NCBI GenBank assembly: GCA_038831005.1
Contig: JAWBKZ010000004.1
Location: 186,001-250,000, forward strand
Direction: 5' to 3'
DNA length: 64,000 nt
DNA from: Ignisphaera sp.
GTDB lineage: Archaea > Thermoproteota > Thermoprotei_A > Sulfolobales > Ignisphaeraceae
This document shows, one piece after another, positions 47,779 to 56,991 of the stretch. Every line of letters starts with the position of its first letter. Within the stretch, counting starts at the first letter, position 1. The position numbers and the translations under genes are program-made. The notes below the pieces were generated by a model. It ran no database searches, was not told where the DNA came from, and worked only from the letters and a program-made list of their open reading frames with translations.

Positions 47779-48000
47779 ATGATAAAGCCTAGGGGATGTA
47801 ATGCCTCTGGACATAAAGGATGGATTGAACTTAAGTGCAGGTTATGTGCTAAAAAACTCTACATAGGTGATGACATAATATATATGTGTCCCAAGTGCGG
47901 TAGCAAATATGAAGCTTACTTCTGTATAGCAGATGCTAAGAAACTTCACATGAAATGTCCTTATTGTGGTTCAGAGCTGAACCTTTTACTGAATCTTTAA
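47779..48000 (+). CDS. Zinc-ribbon protein
   Basis: A 73-aa protein with several CxxC knuckles: CRLC, CPKCG and CPYCGSE, plus a Cys near residue 7, enough for one or two zinc ribbons. Probably binds nucleic acid or protein. Not assigned to a named family. Confidence 0.65.
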   Translation: MIKPRGCNASGHKGWIELKCRLCAKKLYIGDDIIYMCPKCGSKYEAYFCIADAKKLHMKCPYCGSELNLLLNL

Positions 48001-48137
48001 TGAATATCTTAACAAAAACTAAGAGATAAAAGACGATTACTAGAGTTTGATGGGTTATTGATGTTTTGTTTGTTCGTTAATTGACTCGGCATGATGATTC
48101 AAAATACGATTAGTAATTTTGAATATTCTGAGCTGGG

Positions 48138-48503
48138 TTGAAGGAAATGAATAATGTTGGTGTCCAGAAGATAATAATAGATAATCATAGAGAGATTGCT
48201 ATAGTCAATGTAAATCAAGATACAGTTATAGCCATTATAGATGCTGTAGTGAAGGCTACAAAAAGAGATGAATATGTGGAGTTAACGAGCTTTAGCATAG
48301 TTGAAATAGCTAGAAAGAAGATTGTTGCAGTACATATATGTGAAAATGCCTATGGATACACACTATATGAAGAAGCACTATGTTTAAAAAATCAAGATAC
48401 ATGTACGGTCATGTCCTATATAGCATATATAATGTGTAATGAAGGGAGTTGCGAGGAGGAAAAGCTTATTAACACAGTTAAATGTATTGCATCCAGATAT
48501 TAA
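48138..48503 (+). CDS. Small hypothetical protein
   Basis: A 121-aa soluble protein with alternating strands and helices and five cysteines in its second half. No motif recognised. Codon use resembles neighbours and a TATA-like stretch lies upstream. Confidence 0.5.
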   Translation: MKEMNNVGVQKIIIDNHREIAIVNVNQDTVIAIIDAVVKATKRDEYVELTSFSIVEIARKKIVAVHICENAYGYTLYEEALCLKNQDTCTVMSYIAYIMCNEGSCEEEKLINTVKCIASRY

Positions 48504-48579
48504 AATGAGTACCACGTCAGGAAAGAGACTTAGCTTTTAAATTCTGTAGTGATACTCAAAGTTACATATAGGTGTGAAC

Positions 48580-48900
48580 ATGAGGCAGGAACTCGCATTG
48601 AAAAAACTTACCGAGTATGTAGCTAGAAAAGCAGCTCTATTAGGTCAGAAATATGAACTAAGAGAACTTGTAACACCTTCTATTGTATCAATGATGGATA
48701 AAGCCATAGATAAGATGGTGGCGACTATAGTTAAGAGAAATGGAGGATTATGGTGCAATCTTTGTGATAAGGGGCCCTTCACAAAAAGGGGATTTTATCT
48801 GCATCTCGTAAGAGTTCACTCAAGAGATATAGAGTTCATGGTTAAAGAAGAGATGAAGAAACTTCTAGAAGCGGTAAACCGTAAATCCTCACCAGTTTAG
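48580..48900 (+). CDS. C2H2 zinc-finger protein
   Basis: A 106-aa protein with one classical-looking finger, CNLCDKGPFTKRGFYLHLVRVH near residues 59-80, between two helical parts. It may bind nucleic acid. ATG 48580 follows AGGTG at proper spacing; GTG 48574 is the longer option. It lies 21 bp before a HAD phosphatase gene. Confidence 0.65.
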   Translation: MRQELALKKLTEYVARKAALLGQKYELRELVTPSIVSMMDKAIDKMVATIVKRNGGLWCNLCDKGPFTKRGFYLHLVRVHSRDIEFMVKEEMKKLLEAVNRKSSPV

Positions 48901-48921
48901 GTTTGTTTTAGGAGCTGGTGC

Positions 48922-49560
48922 ATGGTAAGAGTGTACGCTTTTGATGTAGATGGAACATTAACACCGATTAGAAGTTGCTGGAGATTCATTCACAATATTC
49001 TCAATACTGTGCACAGATCTAGAAACTATTCAAAGTATTTCTTTGAAGGTTTGTTAAGCTATGATGAATGGGTAGCAATGGAGCTAAATCTATGGAAAAA
49101 TATAGATGTTGAAGTCTTCAAAAGAATTGTGTATGCTATTCCATGGAGAAACGGTATAGAGGATTTAGTAGAATTTAGGCATAAAAAGTCTAGAGACATA
49201 TTTATAGCTATCTCAGGGGGGTTTAATTTCTTAGGTGAAAGAGCGGTACATGAACTCAAATTCAATTCATATATAGGTGTAGAGTTAGAAATATTGAATG
49301 GAAGACTTACAGGTTATGCATTGAGTTATCCAGATTTCAATGGTAAAGGTACGGAATTGATAGAGTATCTGCGTAGCAATAGTATAGAGTATAGCGAATT
49401 GATATGTATAGGTGACAATATCAACGATATCGATATGTTTAGACACTGCGATGTCTCGATAGCTTTCTGTCCTTCAAAAAACTTAAGAAGAGATTACATC
49501 AACATCTTTATTAATTCATGTAACATAAGAAATCTCGTAAATGTACTTTATACGATCTAA
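48922..49560 (+). CDS. HAD-superfamily phosphatase, SerB-like
   Basis: A 212-aa phosphohydrolase. Motif I is FDVDGTLTP, motif II the Ser in IAISGGF, motif III the Lys in NGKGTELI, and motif IV GDNINDIDMF. Layout is closest to phosphoserine-phosphatase-type HAD proteins, with a helical cap at about 20-75. Substrate unproven. Confidence 0.8.
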   Translation: MVRVYAFDVDGTLTPIRSCWRFIHNILNTVHRSRNYSKYFFEGLLSYDEWVAMELNLWKNIDVEVFKRIVYAIPWRNGIEDLVEFRHKKSRDIFIAISGGFNFLGERAVHELKFNSYIGVELEILNGRLTGYALSYPDFNGKGTELIEYLRSNSIEYSELICIGDNINDIDMFRHCDVSIAFCPSKNLRRDYINIFINSCNIRNLVNVLYTI

Positions 49561-49639
49561 TGTAACTACATTTTCACTGATTGCCTTAAACCTTAAGTAC
49601 CAGCTGCATTATACTAACTAAGGTTGGTGTAACCAGCTC

Positions 49640-50965
49640 TTGAATTTGAGAAAGATATTTTATACATGTATAATTATAATGCTAGTGTTTGTCACATTGA
49701 ACATGGAAAACAATATTTCTGAAGAAGGGTCTGAAAACACAATCAAGGTACGAGATAAAGAGATTTCATGGATTTACCGTAGTAAAGTGAGTAGAGCTAA
49801 TGTTTACTCAAGTTCTATGCTCGTAGTGGGACCATCAAGTATCGAACACCAAATTGAAGCATTATCGAATCTGGATATAGATCAAGGAACAATATCAAAT
49901 TTATCATATGTTTTTGTAGGTGGCGAAAGACTGTTCTACCAGTTCACTTACACATATTCCAATCTCTCCATACTTATTGACAGCAATATAGTGGTAAACA
50001 AGGATTACATAATTGTTCAATGGTTTAGCTTAAAAACAAATCTCCAGGTTAATTCAGGTAATTCTTCTTTTAAATATATGCAGATAAACGATTATGTAAA
50101 GGATACTATAAAGAAACTTAACTTGTCTATGATCGAGAACTGGAATACTTTAATGACAGTATTGAGAACAAAAAATGAGGTGCGTGAATACATAAATATA
50201 TATGATCTCTATATAAATAAGACCAAGTATATCGGGTACCTGGGCTTAAATGATGATACGTATATTTGTCTTAATAGAATACCCATGTATACCTGGATCG
50301 AAGTTAACGAAGTCGTGAAAGATAGTAAGCATAATACAATGTATAGGATAGAAAGTATAAATGGTGATGAAGTAGCATCAGTCACAAGCTCTTTGTCTTG
50401 CATGATTCCTATAATTGGTATAGTTAATGATATCATCAAGAATCTCGAAATACGGACACTATTTGTAGAGCTTAGCGTCATGAATAAACTTGATATCACA
50501 AAGAAGATGAGTGAAATACTTAGAGAATACATCAATAAGGGAATAGAGATATACACACTAATGAGCCATACGGTAGACAGATATAACATATCTAAATTCG
50601 TCATAGAGATACAATATATTTCATATCCCTCGGAAACAGTAATAACAACAGTATTAAGCAACATAAACACAGTAGCTCTTAATGAGGATGAGGATTATAT
50701 ACGTACCCTATTAGCTGAAATAATCCAAATCTACAGAGATATTTGCTATTGCAATAATACAATAGATTGGGCAAATATGATAGCTACAGCAAAAGTAAAG
50801 CGCATTTATACAGATACCTTAAATGAGGATCACACAAAATACACTTTGACAACTGTTTCCCCAAAACAAGTGTCAGTTTTAGTGCTTATAACATTAGTAT
50901 TTGTTGCGGTTCAGGTAATGGTAATACTATTTATAATTCTTAAAACATTTAGAGAGGCAACATAA
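49640..50965 (+). CDS. Membrane-anchored extracellular protein
   Basis: A 441-aa protein with an N-terminal signal-anchor (about 5-20) and a C-terminal membrane helix (about 412-434) followed by a short basic tail, so the large middle part faces outside. It has many N-glycosylation sequons, usual for archaeal surface proteins. No domain recognised. Confidence 0.6.
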   Translation: MNLRKIFYTCIIIMLVFVTLNMENNISEEGSENTIKVRDKEISWIYRSKVSRANVYSSSMLVVGPSSIEHQIEALSNLDIDQGTISNLSYVFVGGERLFYQFTYTYSNLSILIDSNIVVNKDYIIVQWFSLKTNLQVNSGNSSFKYMQINDYVKDTIKKLNLSMIENWNTLMTVLRTKNEVREYINIYDLYINKTKYIGYLGLNDDTYICLNRIPMYTWIEVNEVVKDSKHNTMYRIESINGDEVASVTSSLSCMIPIIGIVNDIIKNLEIRTLFVELSVMNKLDITKKMSEILREYINKGIEIYTLMSHTVDRYNISKFVIEIQYISYPSETVITTVLSNINTVALNEDEDYIRTLLAEIIQIYRDICYCNNTIDWANMIATAKVKRIYTDTLNEDHTKYTLTTVSPKQVSVLVLITLVFVAVQVMVILFIILKTFREAT

Positions 50966-51043
50966 AATTTAACTATATGTATATAACTATGTGTTTCTGC
51001 ATCACTACTTAATCTATTTATCTATGTCTTCTTTATATCATGC

Positions 51044-51838
51044 TCAGTATATGCCTATACTAACTAAAGCTTCTATTCGTTGCCCATTTATAAATTTAGT
51101 TTCAACTCCTCTAAATTTCAGTATACTATCCACGAACTCCTTCTTGAGATGCTCTATTGGATTGTATTCTTTGGATCCCAAAACAAAGTTACATGAGTAT
51201 CCAAATGATGGAATCCATACTTGGTATTCTAGATGGTATCTATAGATGTTCTTAATAGAATTAGCTATGGAGTTATAAACATCTCTATAGAAGAATGCTG
51301 AACCGGCTTGTGTAACGACTAGACCATTGTTGCTTAGAATCCTATGTATATCTCTATAAAAATTCTCGCTATAGAGTGGTCCAGCTATATCGCTTGAATA
51401 TGGATCCGTTAGATCTAGTATGACGATATCGTATACTTCCTTTGCTTCAGAGACAAACTTTAAACCATCTTCAATTATTATCCTAGCTCTTGGATCATAA
51501 AACGCATTTCCATGGAATGAAGGCAGATATTCTTTCGAAACTTCAATAACATCTTCATCTATATCAACCATAACAGCTAATTCTACTGTTTTATGTTTTA
51601 AAACTTCACGCAATGTAGCTCCCTCACCTCCACCAATTATCAAGACCTTGGTTGGGTTAGGATGAAGCACCATAGCTGGATGAACTAGAGATTCATGGTA
51701 TACGTGTTCATCTGCTTCACTACTCTGAATATATCCGTCGAGAATAAGGCTTCGTCCAAAATCCTCCACCTCTGCTACTACTATCTCCTGATATCTGGAT
51801 CTCTTTACAACATGTACCTGTTTAACTCTTAAACTCAT
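51044..51838 (-). CDS. speE: Polyamine aminopropyltransferase (spermidine synthase)
   Basis: A 264-aa enzyme moving the aminopropyl group of decarboxylated SAM to a polyamine acceptor. After a small N-terminal beta domain, the SAM-binding site is VLIIGGGEGATLREVLKH near residue 67; VDIDEDVIEVSKEYLP, IIIEDGLKF and VILDLTDPYSS with the catalytic Asp follow. Acceptor preference (putrescine, agmatine or longer amines) is not readable. Pairs in function with the agmatinase at 42198-43136. Confidence 0.92.
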   Translation of the reverse strand: MSLRVKQVHVVKRSRYQEIVVAEVEDFGRSLILDGYIQSSEADEHVYHESLVHPAMVLHPNPTKVLIIGGGEGATLREVLKHKTVELAVMVDIDEDVIEVSKEYLPSFHGNAFYDPRARIIIEDGLKFVSEAKEVYDIVILDLTDPYSSDIAGPLYSENFYRDIHRILSNNGLVVTQAGSAFFYRDVYNSIANSIKNIYRYHLEYQVWIPSFGYSCNFVLGSKEYNPIEHLKKEFVDSILKFRGVETKFINGQRIEALVSIGIY

Positions 51839-52035
51839 TGTACTTCCTCTTCCTATACCTTGGGTAACAACTAAACCGAGCAGCCTATATCACCTTGTGT
51901 CAATAGTTTCTGGAGATCACATAGTAGTTCTAGGCGTTTTAAAGTTCTAGGTTATATAGTTTTTCTGTGGTTTTGTTGAACCATTAAATATAAAAATCTA
52001 GCTAGAATTAATAGTGTTCAGCTGTAAAACAATTC

Positions 52036-52094
52036 AATAGATGATGTGCATGCTAAATACTGAAAAATGATGAAGGGCCAAAGCGCTGATTCTA
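52036..52094 (+). ncRNA. C/D box sRNA, guide across the tRNA-Gln splice junction
   Basis: Boxes: C ATGATGT (52041-52047, one mismatch), guide GCATGCTAAATA, D' CTGA (52060-52063), spacer AAA, C' ATGATGA (52067-52073), guide AGGGCCAAAGCG (12 nt), D CTGA (52086-52089). The second guide is complementary to GCTTTGGCCC in spliced tRNA-Gln(TTG): seven bases from the 5' half and three from the 3' half. The D+5 rule points to U34, the wobble base. Target of the first guide not found. Confidence 0.85.
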
Positions 52095-52133
52095 AATTTC
52101 AATTACTGTAATGGAACTCACTGTATACAGTTT

Positions 52134-52808
52134 TCATCGACATTTTTTAATAGCTAAACCTCTTATGAGTCGTGATTCGTATCTATTTAACTCAACTCTT
52201 TTACCATTTATTAGCAAGGATATCATCATAGGTGATGTAGATTCTATGCATACCTTCTTACTTACCTCGATACCTAGACTGATAACCTTTGCAAGAAGGG
52301 AGCTATCAAACGAACATAAAATACGTGTAATAACTATCTCTGTTCCTTCAACAAACTCTGTTAACGGTAGATCACTTATATTATCTGTAACTGAACCCGG
52401 TATAGGATTTCCATGTGGGCATCGGCTTGGTTTCTGCATATATATCCAAAGCCTATCCAATATTTCATCTGGTAAATGTTCGAACATATGTGCGTACCTA
52501 TGCGATTCTATAAGATCAAATCCTAAGTGAAGATGAAGAAAGGTTTCAGCAATTCTATGTTTCTTAATAGCATCTTCAGCTAATCTTCTACCTTTTTTTG
52601 TTAGCTTAACACCCTCATATGGTATCCATCTAATGTAGTCTCCTTCAGCTAGTTTCTTCAAAGTTTTAGAAACAGTAGCAGGCGTTACATTAAGCTCTGT
52701 CGCAATATCTTGGGTTTTAGCAATACCATATATTTCCTCAAGTCTATACATGGCCTTAAGATAATCCTCTAATGTCTTAGTCTGTATCTTGAAGTGTTTC
52801 ACAACCAT
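52134..52808 (-). CDS. DtxR/MntR-family metal-dependent repressor
   Basis: A 224-aa transcription regulator. The winged helix is residues 10-70 (DYLKAMYRLEEIYGIAKTQD, ELNVTPATVSKTLKKLAE), the dimer and metal domain follows (HRIAETFLHLHLGF, ESHRYAHMFEHLP, CPHGNPIPGS), and the C-terminal 80 residues look FeoA/SH3-like. Such proteins repress metal-uptake genes when Fe2+ or Mn2+ is bound. No target genes are evident nearby. Confidence 0.88.
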   Translation of the reverse strand: MVVKHFKIQTKTLEDYLKAMYRLEEIYGIAKTQDIATELNVTPATVSKTLKKLAEGDYIRWIPYEGVKLTKKGRRLAEDAIKKHRIAETFLHLHLGFDLIESHRYAHMFEHLPDEILDRLWIYMQKPSRCPHGNPIPGSVTDNISDLPLTEFVEGTEIVITRILCSFDSSLLAKVISLGIEVSKKVCIESTSPMMISLLINGKRVELNRYESRLIRGLAIKKCR

Positions 52809-53009
52809 AGCTAGTTCCAGTAGAGATTATAGAATAAAGCTATATAAACATTAAACTATAAATAATGTTAATAAAGTATCTTCAAATACCGAATAAGGTT
52901 ACGGAGTGGTACTATTATGTTTATGTATCTCAGTCCTTAATAACTACTCTGTAGGATAAAGCAAATTGTTGAAGCATCAACGTTACTGAGATTGTCAAAG
53001 GTTATATTT

Positions 53010-53369
53010 ATGGGCATCTCAGTTCACGTACATAAGAAGATTAAGACTGTACCAAAATTCATAAACAGCATAGTGGGTATTGGATCAAGGAATAGTTTAG
53101 TCATACATCAAGATTCCACATCTTTAAAAGAACTTAGCGAAGCAGTAGAAGATATCGCTGGGGTGCTTATGAATATTGTTGTTATTGGTAAAGAGAAGAG
53201 AAAAATATGTAGGCATTTTGAGCCTGTGAAAGGTGTGTGCAATTTCTTGAATCTAGACAACAACATTCCTACACTAACAACAATACCAGATGGGGGCAGA
53301 TTCAAAATACTTGTTTCATCTCATCCCGAGATATGTGCTGTGTGTCCCTATTGGTCTACCAGAAGTTAA
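53010..53369 (+). CDS. Small protein with cysteine motif
   Basis: A 119-aa alpha/beta protein with cysteines placed CRHFEPVKGVC near residue 67 and CAVCPYW near the end, a possible metal site. Start at ATG 53010 is preferred, though the frame opens at 52992 (TTG) and a TATA-like stretch (GTTATATTTA) overlaps that region. Not recognised. Confidence 0.5.
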   Translation: MGISVHVHKKIKTVPKFINSIVGIGSRNSLVIHQDSTSLKELSEAVEDIAGVLMNIVVIGKEKRKICRHFEPVKGVCNFLNLDNNIPTLTTIPDGGRFKILVSSHPEICAVCPYWSTRS

Positions 53370-53453
53370 TATCATTAGACGTATTTCTTATGTTAATACT
53401 TAACAATACTTTATATTCATATAAACAATACTTTACATAGTGGTAGGTAGATT

Positions 53454-54134
53454 ATGCTAATTGTGGCTCTAGATCCACCTATAAATGTTGGTTCAGAGAA
53501 ATGGGTTACAGAACGATACAAAGTATTAAGGGATATAGTAAAGGGATTCAAGATAGGATTACCGGCTATAGTTAAATACGGCATCAATTGGTTAAATAAT
53601 CTATTTAAAGACTACGATGGTCTCTCAATAGCGGATCTTAAGCTAGCTGATATAGGAGATATAATGGCTTTAACGGCAACAATGCTGAGGAATGTGGGTT
53701 TCAATGCCGTTATTGCTCATGCATTCGTAGGATACGAGAAAGGTATAGAGGTGCTAGCTAAGGTATGTGAAAAAGAGGGCATTAAGTTGATACTAGTTGT
53801 ATCAATGTCTCATGAAGGTTCTAAGGAATTCATAGATAGACATATAGATGAATTCGTAGATACAGCAGAACGTGTTGGTAGCTGGGGTGTTGTAGCACCA
53901 GCTACACGACCTAATGTAATACAATACATTAGATCAAAAGTTGGATCGAAGATAAAAATAATTTCACCTGGAGTAGGAGTGCAGGGAGCAGAACCTGGTG
54001 CAGCTCTTTGTGCTGGTGCTGACTATGAGATAGTTGGTAGAGCTATTACGTATTCAGATTTGGAAAAAGTAAGAGAGCTGGCACATGGTTTATTAGAGTC
54101 TCAGAAGAAGAGGTTATTGCTATGTCGTGGCTAG
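53454..54134 (+). CDS. pyrF: Orotidine 5'-phosphate decarboxylase
   Basis: A 226-aa TIM-barrel enzyme for the last step of UMP synthesis. It begins LIVALDPP; the catalytic Asp-Lys-Asp array is ADLKLADIGD near residues 61-70; GVVAPATRP and SPGVGVQGAEPG form the phosphate-binding end. First gene of the pyrimidine operon; it overlaps pyrE by 13 bp. A TATA-like CTTTACATAG region precedes it. Confidence 0.93.
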   Translation: MLIVALDPPINVGSEKWVTERYKVLRDIVKGFKIGLPAIVKYGINWLNNLFKDYDGLSIADLKLADIGDIMALTATMLRNVGFNAVIAHAFVGYEKGIEVLAKVCEKEGIKLILVVSMSHEGSKEFIDRHIDEFVDTAERVGSWGVVAPATRPNVIQYIRSKVGSKIKIISPGVGVQGAEPGAALCAGADYEIVGRAITYSDLEKVRELAHGLLESQKKRLLLCRG

Positions 54135-54718
54135 CTGTAGAGCTATTTAGAAAGGGTATGATAAAGATAGGTAGATATAAACTTACTTCGGGTCTAGAAA
54201 GCCCATTCTATATAGATTTGAGGCAACTCTATAGCTATCCTGATGTTATTGAAAAACTCGTAACAGAATTATGTTCTGCTTGGGATCTAAGTAGCTACGA
54301 CGTTATTGTCGGTATAGCTACCTCAGGCCTAGTGTTAGCATCATTCATAGCATGTAGGCTTAATAAACCTCTATCTTATGTTAGGATAGACAGAAAGGCT
54401 CACGGTACGCAGTCTATTGTTGAAGGTGTTGTAGAATCAAAAAGCTGCCTAATAGTAGATGATGTAGCAACTACTGGAGGATCTATAGAACATGCATATA
54501 ATGCCATAAAGGAGGTTAGGGGTATACCAATAGCAGCATTAGTGGTTGTAGATAGAGAACAAGGAGCAAGAAAGAAGATAGAGTCACTCGGTATGAAGTT
54601 CTACAGCTACATTAATGTATCAAACATCTTTAAACATCTTTATGAGAAAGAGTTAATCGATACGAGAACCTATGACGAAGTTATTAACTACATTAAGCGT
54701 TTTAATCAAGATCTATAG
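54122..54718 (+). CDS. pyrE: Orotate phosphoribosyltransferase
   Basis: A 198-aa type I phosphoribosyltransferase joining orotate to PRPP. The PRPP loop is CLIVDDVATTGGSIEHAYNA near residues 105-122; YKLTSGLESPFYIDLRQLYS near the N-terminus is the orotate-site region; GIATSGLVLAS supports the fold. Second gene of the operon. Confidence 0.93.
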   Translation: MSWLAVELFRKGMIKIGRYKLTSGLESPFYIDLRQLYSYPDVIEKLVTELCSAWDLSSYDVIVGIATSGLVLASFIACRLNKPLSYVRIDRKAHGTQSIVEGVVESKSCLIVDDVATTGGSIEHAYNAIKEVRGIPIAALVVVDREQGARKKIESLGMKFYSYINVSNIFKHLYEKELIDTRTYDEVINYIKRFNQDL

Positions 54719-54797
54719 ATAGTGTCCAAAGAGTTCATCATTGTAGACAGAAATGTTTTATAGTTTACAGATAGTAGCATTAGATTTGGGCATAAAG

Positions 54798-55727
54798 ATG
54801 GTCACATCATTTAAAAATAGAGATGTAGTATCAATACTGGATTTCACTAGGAAGGAGCTTGAGACATTGTTTGAGTATGCAGATAAATTCCGCAAAGTTG
54901 AGGGAAAATTGAATCTATTAAACGGGAAGGTGGTCTCTCTCGCTTTTTTTGAACCATCTACTCGTACAAGGCTCAGTTTTGAAGTAGTAGCAAAACGTCT
55001 AGGTGCAGATGTTGTATCGATCATAGGTGAGGAAGCCTCCAGTATAGCTAAAGGCGAAAACTTGGCAGACACAATACGTATGCTTGATGCATATTCCAAT
55101 ATTATAATTCTAAGACATAGATATGAAGGAGCAGCAAAATATGCTGCAGAAATAGCCGAAAACCCTGTTATCAATGCTGGTGATGGTATTCAACACCATC
55201 CAACACAAGCTATGATCGATCTATATACAGTAAAGATACTCTTTGGATCAATCGATGGATTAGTGTATGTTGTTTTAGGGGATCTTAGATATGGAAGAGC
55301 AGCAATGTCATTCATATACGGTCTTTCTCTATATAAGCCCAAGAAGTTGTATGTAGTTGCTCCTCAACTATTACGTATACGTAGCGAAGTTCTACAAATA
55401 CTGAAAGAAAGAGGTCTACCTATCGAAGAGAAAAATGATGTGAGAGAAATAATCAGTGAAGCAGATGTTCTATATGTTACACGTATCCAGAGAGAAAGGT
55501 TTCCAGATCCTATGGAGTATGAAAAAGTTAGAGGTTCGTATATTGTTACATTAGATCTTCTAGAGAAAGGCAAGTCTACATTAAAAGTTCTACACCCTCT
55601 ACCAAAAGTAGATGAAATAGACCATAAAGTTGATACATCAAGATATGCAGCCTACTATCTTCAAGCTAGATTAGGTGTACCCCTAAGAATGTCTTTATTA
55701 TCTTTGGTTTCTGGTGTAGAGATATGA
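54798..55727 (+). CDS. pyrB: Aspartate carbamoyltransferase, catalytic subunit
   Basis: A 309-aa transcarbamoylase. Carbamoyl-phosphate site [13 protein letters not shown] near residue 48; [20 protein letters not shown] and the aspartate-loop RIQRERF follow. ATG 54798 is chosen because [16 protein letters not shown] matches the usual N-terminus; the frame opens at 54753. Its stop overlaps the pyrI start by four bases (ATGA). Confidence 0.94.
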   Translation: MVTSFKNRDVVSILDFTRKELETLFEYADKFRKVEGKLNLLNGKVVSLAFFEPSTRTRLSFEVVAKRLGADVVSIIGEEASSIAKGENLADTIRMLDAYSNIIILRHRYEGAAKYAAEIAENPVINAGDGIQHHPTQAMIDLYTVKILFGSIDGLVYVVLGDLRYGRAAMSFIYGLSLYKPKKLYVVAPQLLRIRSEVLQILKERGLPIEEKNDVREIISEADVLYVTRIQRERFPDPMEYEKVRGSYIVTLDLLEKGKSTLKVLHPLPKVDEIDHKVDTSRYAAYYLQARLGVPLRMSLLSLVSGVEI

Positions 55728-56206
55728 GTTCAGAAAACATACACACGTTGGTGGTTCCAAAAATACTGAATGGAACTGTCATTGATCATATACCAGCAGG
55801 TAGAGCTCTAGACATACTAAAGGTGTTGAATATAACTGGTGGAGAAGGCTGGAGAATAGCGGTACTATTGAATGTTGAGAGCAAGAAGTTAGGTAGAAAA
55901 GATATAATAAAGATAGAGCGTAGAAAATTAACTTCAGCAGAAGTAAACGTTATAGCACTCATAGCTCCTACAGCAACTATAAACATTATCGAGAATTTTG
56001 TTGTAGTTGAGAAGTTTAAGGTAAATGTGCCAGAGATTATAGAGGGTGTAATTAGATGTCCGAATCCTACATGTATATCGAATAAAGAACGAGAACCGGT
56101 AAAGTCTAGGTTTAGAACATTATCAAAGGATCAGCTTGTATTTCGTTGCGAATATTGTTCAACCATTGTAACTAGAGATGATATACTAAAGCTTATCATA
56201 AGATGA
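55724..56206 (+). CDS. pyrI: Aspartate carbamoyltransferase, regulatory subunit
   Basis: A 160-aa regulatory chain. The N-terminal nucleotide-binding domain starts [20 protein letters not shown]; the C-terminal zinc domain has CPNPTC and CEYCST, the four cysteines that hold the contact with PyrB. It makes the enzyme sensitive to CTP and ATP. Overlaps pyrK by four bases. Confidence 0.94.
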   Translation: MSSENIHTLVVPKILNGTVIDHIPAGRALDILKVLNITGGEGWRIAVLLNVESKKLGRKDIIKIERRKLTSAEVNVIALIAPTATINIIENFVVVEKFKVNVPEIIEGVIRCPNPTCISNKEREPVKSRFRTLSKDQLVFRCEYCSTIVTRDDILKLIIR

Positions 56207-56991
56207 ATGTTATGTCTATTAAACCTGCCAAAATATTAAGGATAGATAGAATAGCTGAAAATACGTATCTCTTAGCTGTAGAATTATTTACACATGTAGA
56301 CAGTATCTCTCCGTTCAATTTTTTTATGGTTTGGGTACCTCGCGTAGATGAAATACCCTTAAGTGTGGCATTTGTAGACAACAACATCATATATTTTCTA
56401 TTCAAAGTTAAGGGTCTAGGTACAGAAACACTCTCTAAAATGTGTAAAGGTGAGATAGTAGGTTTAAAGGGGCCTCTAGGTAGAGGTTTTATCGTTGAAG
56501 ACTATACGAAAAGTGTACTAGTGATAGCTGGAGGTATAGGTATAGCTCCCATCCCTTTCTTCATATATAGGTCAAAATACAAGAAGCTCGATGTTGTATG
56601 GGGAGTTAAACGAAGAGAAGAACTATTTGATTTAAATAGATTTAATCAAGATATTGGAGATAGGTATAGATTATTTATGGCAACAGAAGACTGTAGCTAT
56701 GGTTTCTGTGGAACAGCTTTAGAGAGGCTAAAGAATATTCCACTAGAAGATTATGACATCATATTAGCAGTAGGACCACAACCTATGTTGAAAGGTATAT
56801 GCGAATACATAAGAAACACTAACCTAGAAGCATATGTAGCTCTTGAAACAATGGTTAAATGCGGCATAGGTCTATGTGGTAGCTGCTTCATTAGAGCATC
56901 AAACAAGCTTCTCTGTATAGATGGACCAGTATTTAGATGTGATGAGGTGATACAGCATCTTGGAAAGACTAATAATAGCAAAAACATATGA
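56203..56991 (+). CDS. pyrK: Dihydroorotate dehydrogenase electron-transfer subunit
   Basis: A 262-aa flavoprotein subunit carrying electrons from PyrD to NAD+. It has an FAD-binding barrel (GEIVGLKGPLGRGF), an NAD-binding part (VLVIAGGIGIAPIPFF) and a C-terminal [2Fe-2S] motif with cysteines in MVKCGIGLCGSC and FRCDEV. It fits with the class 1B-type PyrD two genes downstream. Overlaps pyrC by 32 bp. Confidence 0.9.
   Translation: MNVMSIKPAKILRIDRIAENTYLLAVELFTHVDSISPFNFFMVWVPRVDEIPLSVAFVDNNIIYFLFKVKGLGTETLSKMCKGEIVGLKGPLGRGFIVEDYTKSVLVIAGGIGIAPIPFFIYRSKYKKLDVVWGVKRREELFDLNRFNQDIGDRYRLFMATEDCSYGFCGTALERLKNIPLEDYDIILAVGPQPMLKGICEYIRNTNLEAYVALETMVKCGIGLCGSCFIRASNKLLCIDGPVFRCDEVIQHLGKTNNSKNI

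Noticed and set aside
48060-48140. ATGATGA followed by CTGA before the 48138 gene
   Set aside because: The distance is 28 nt with no internal D'/C' pair.
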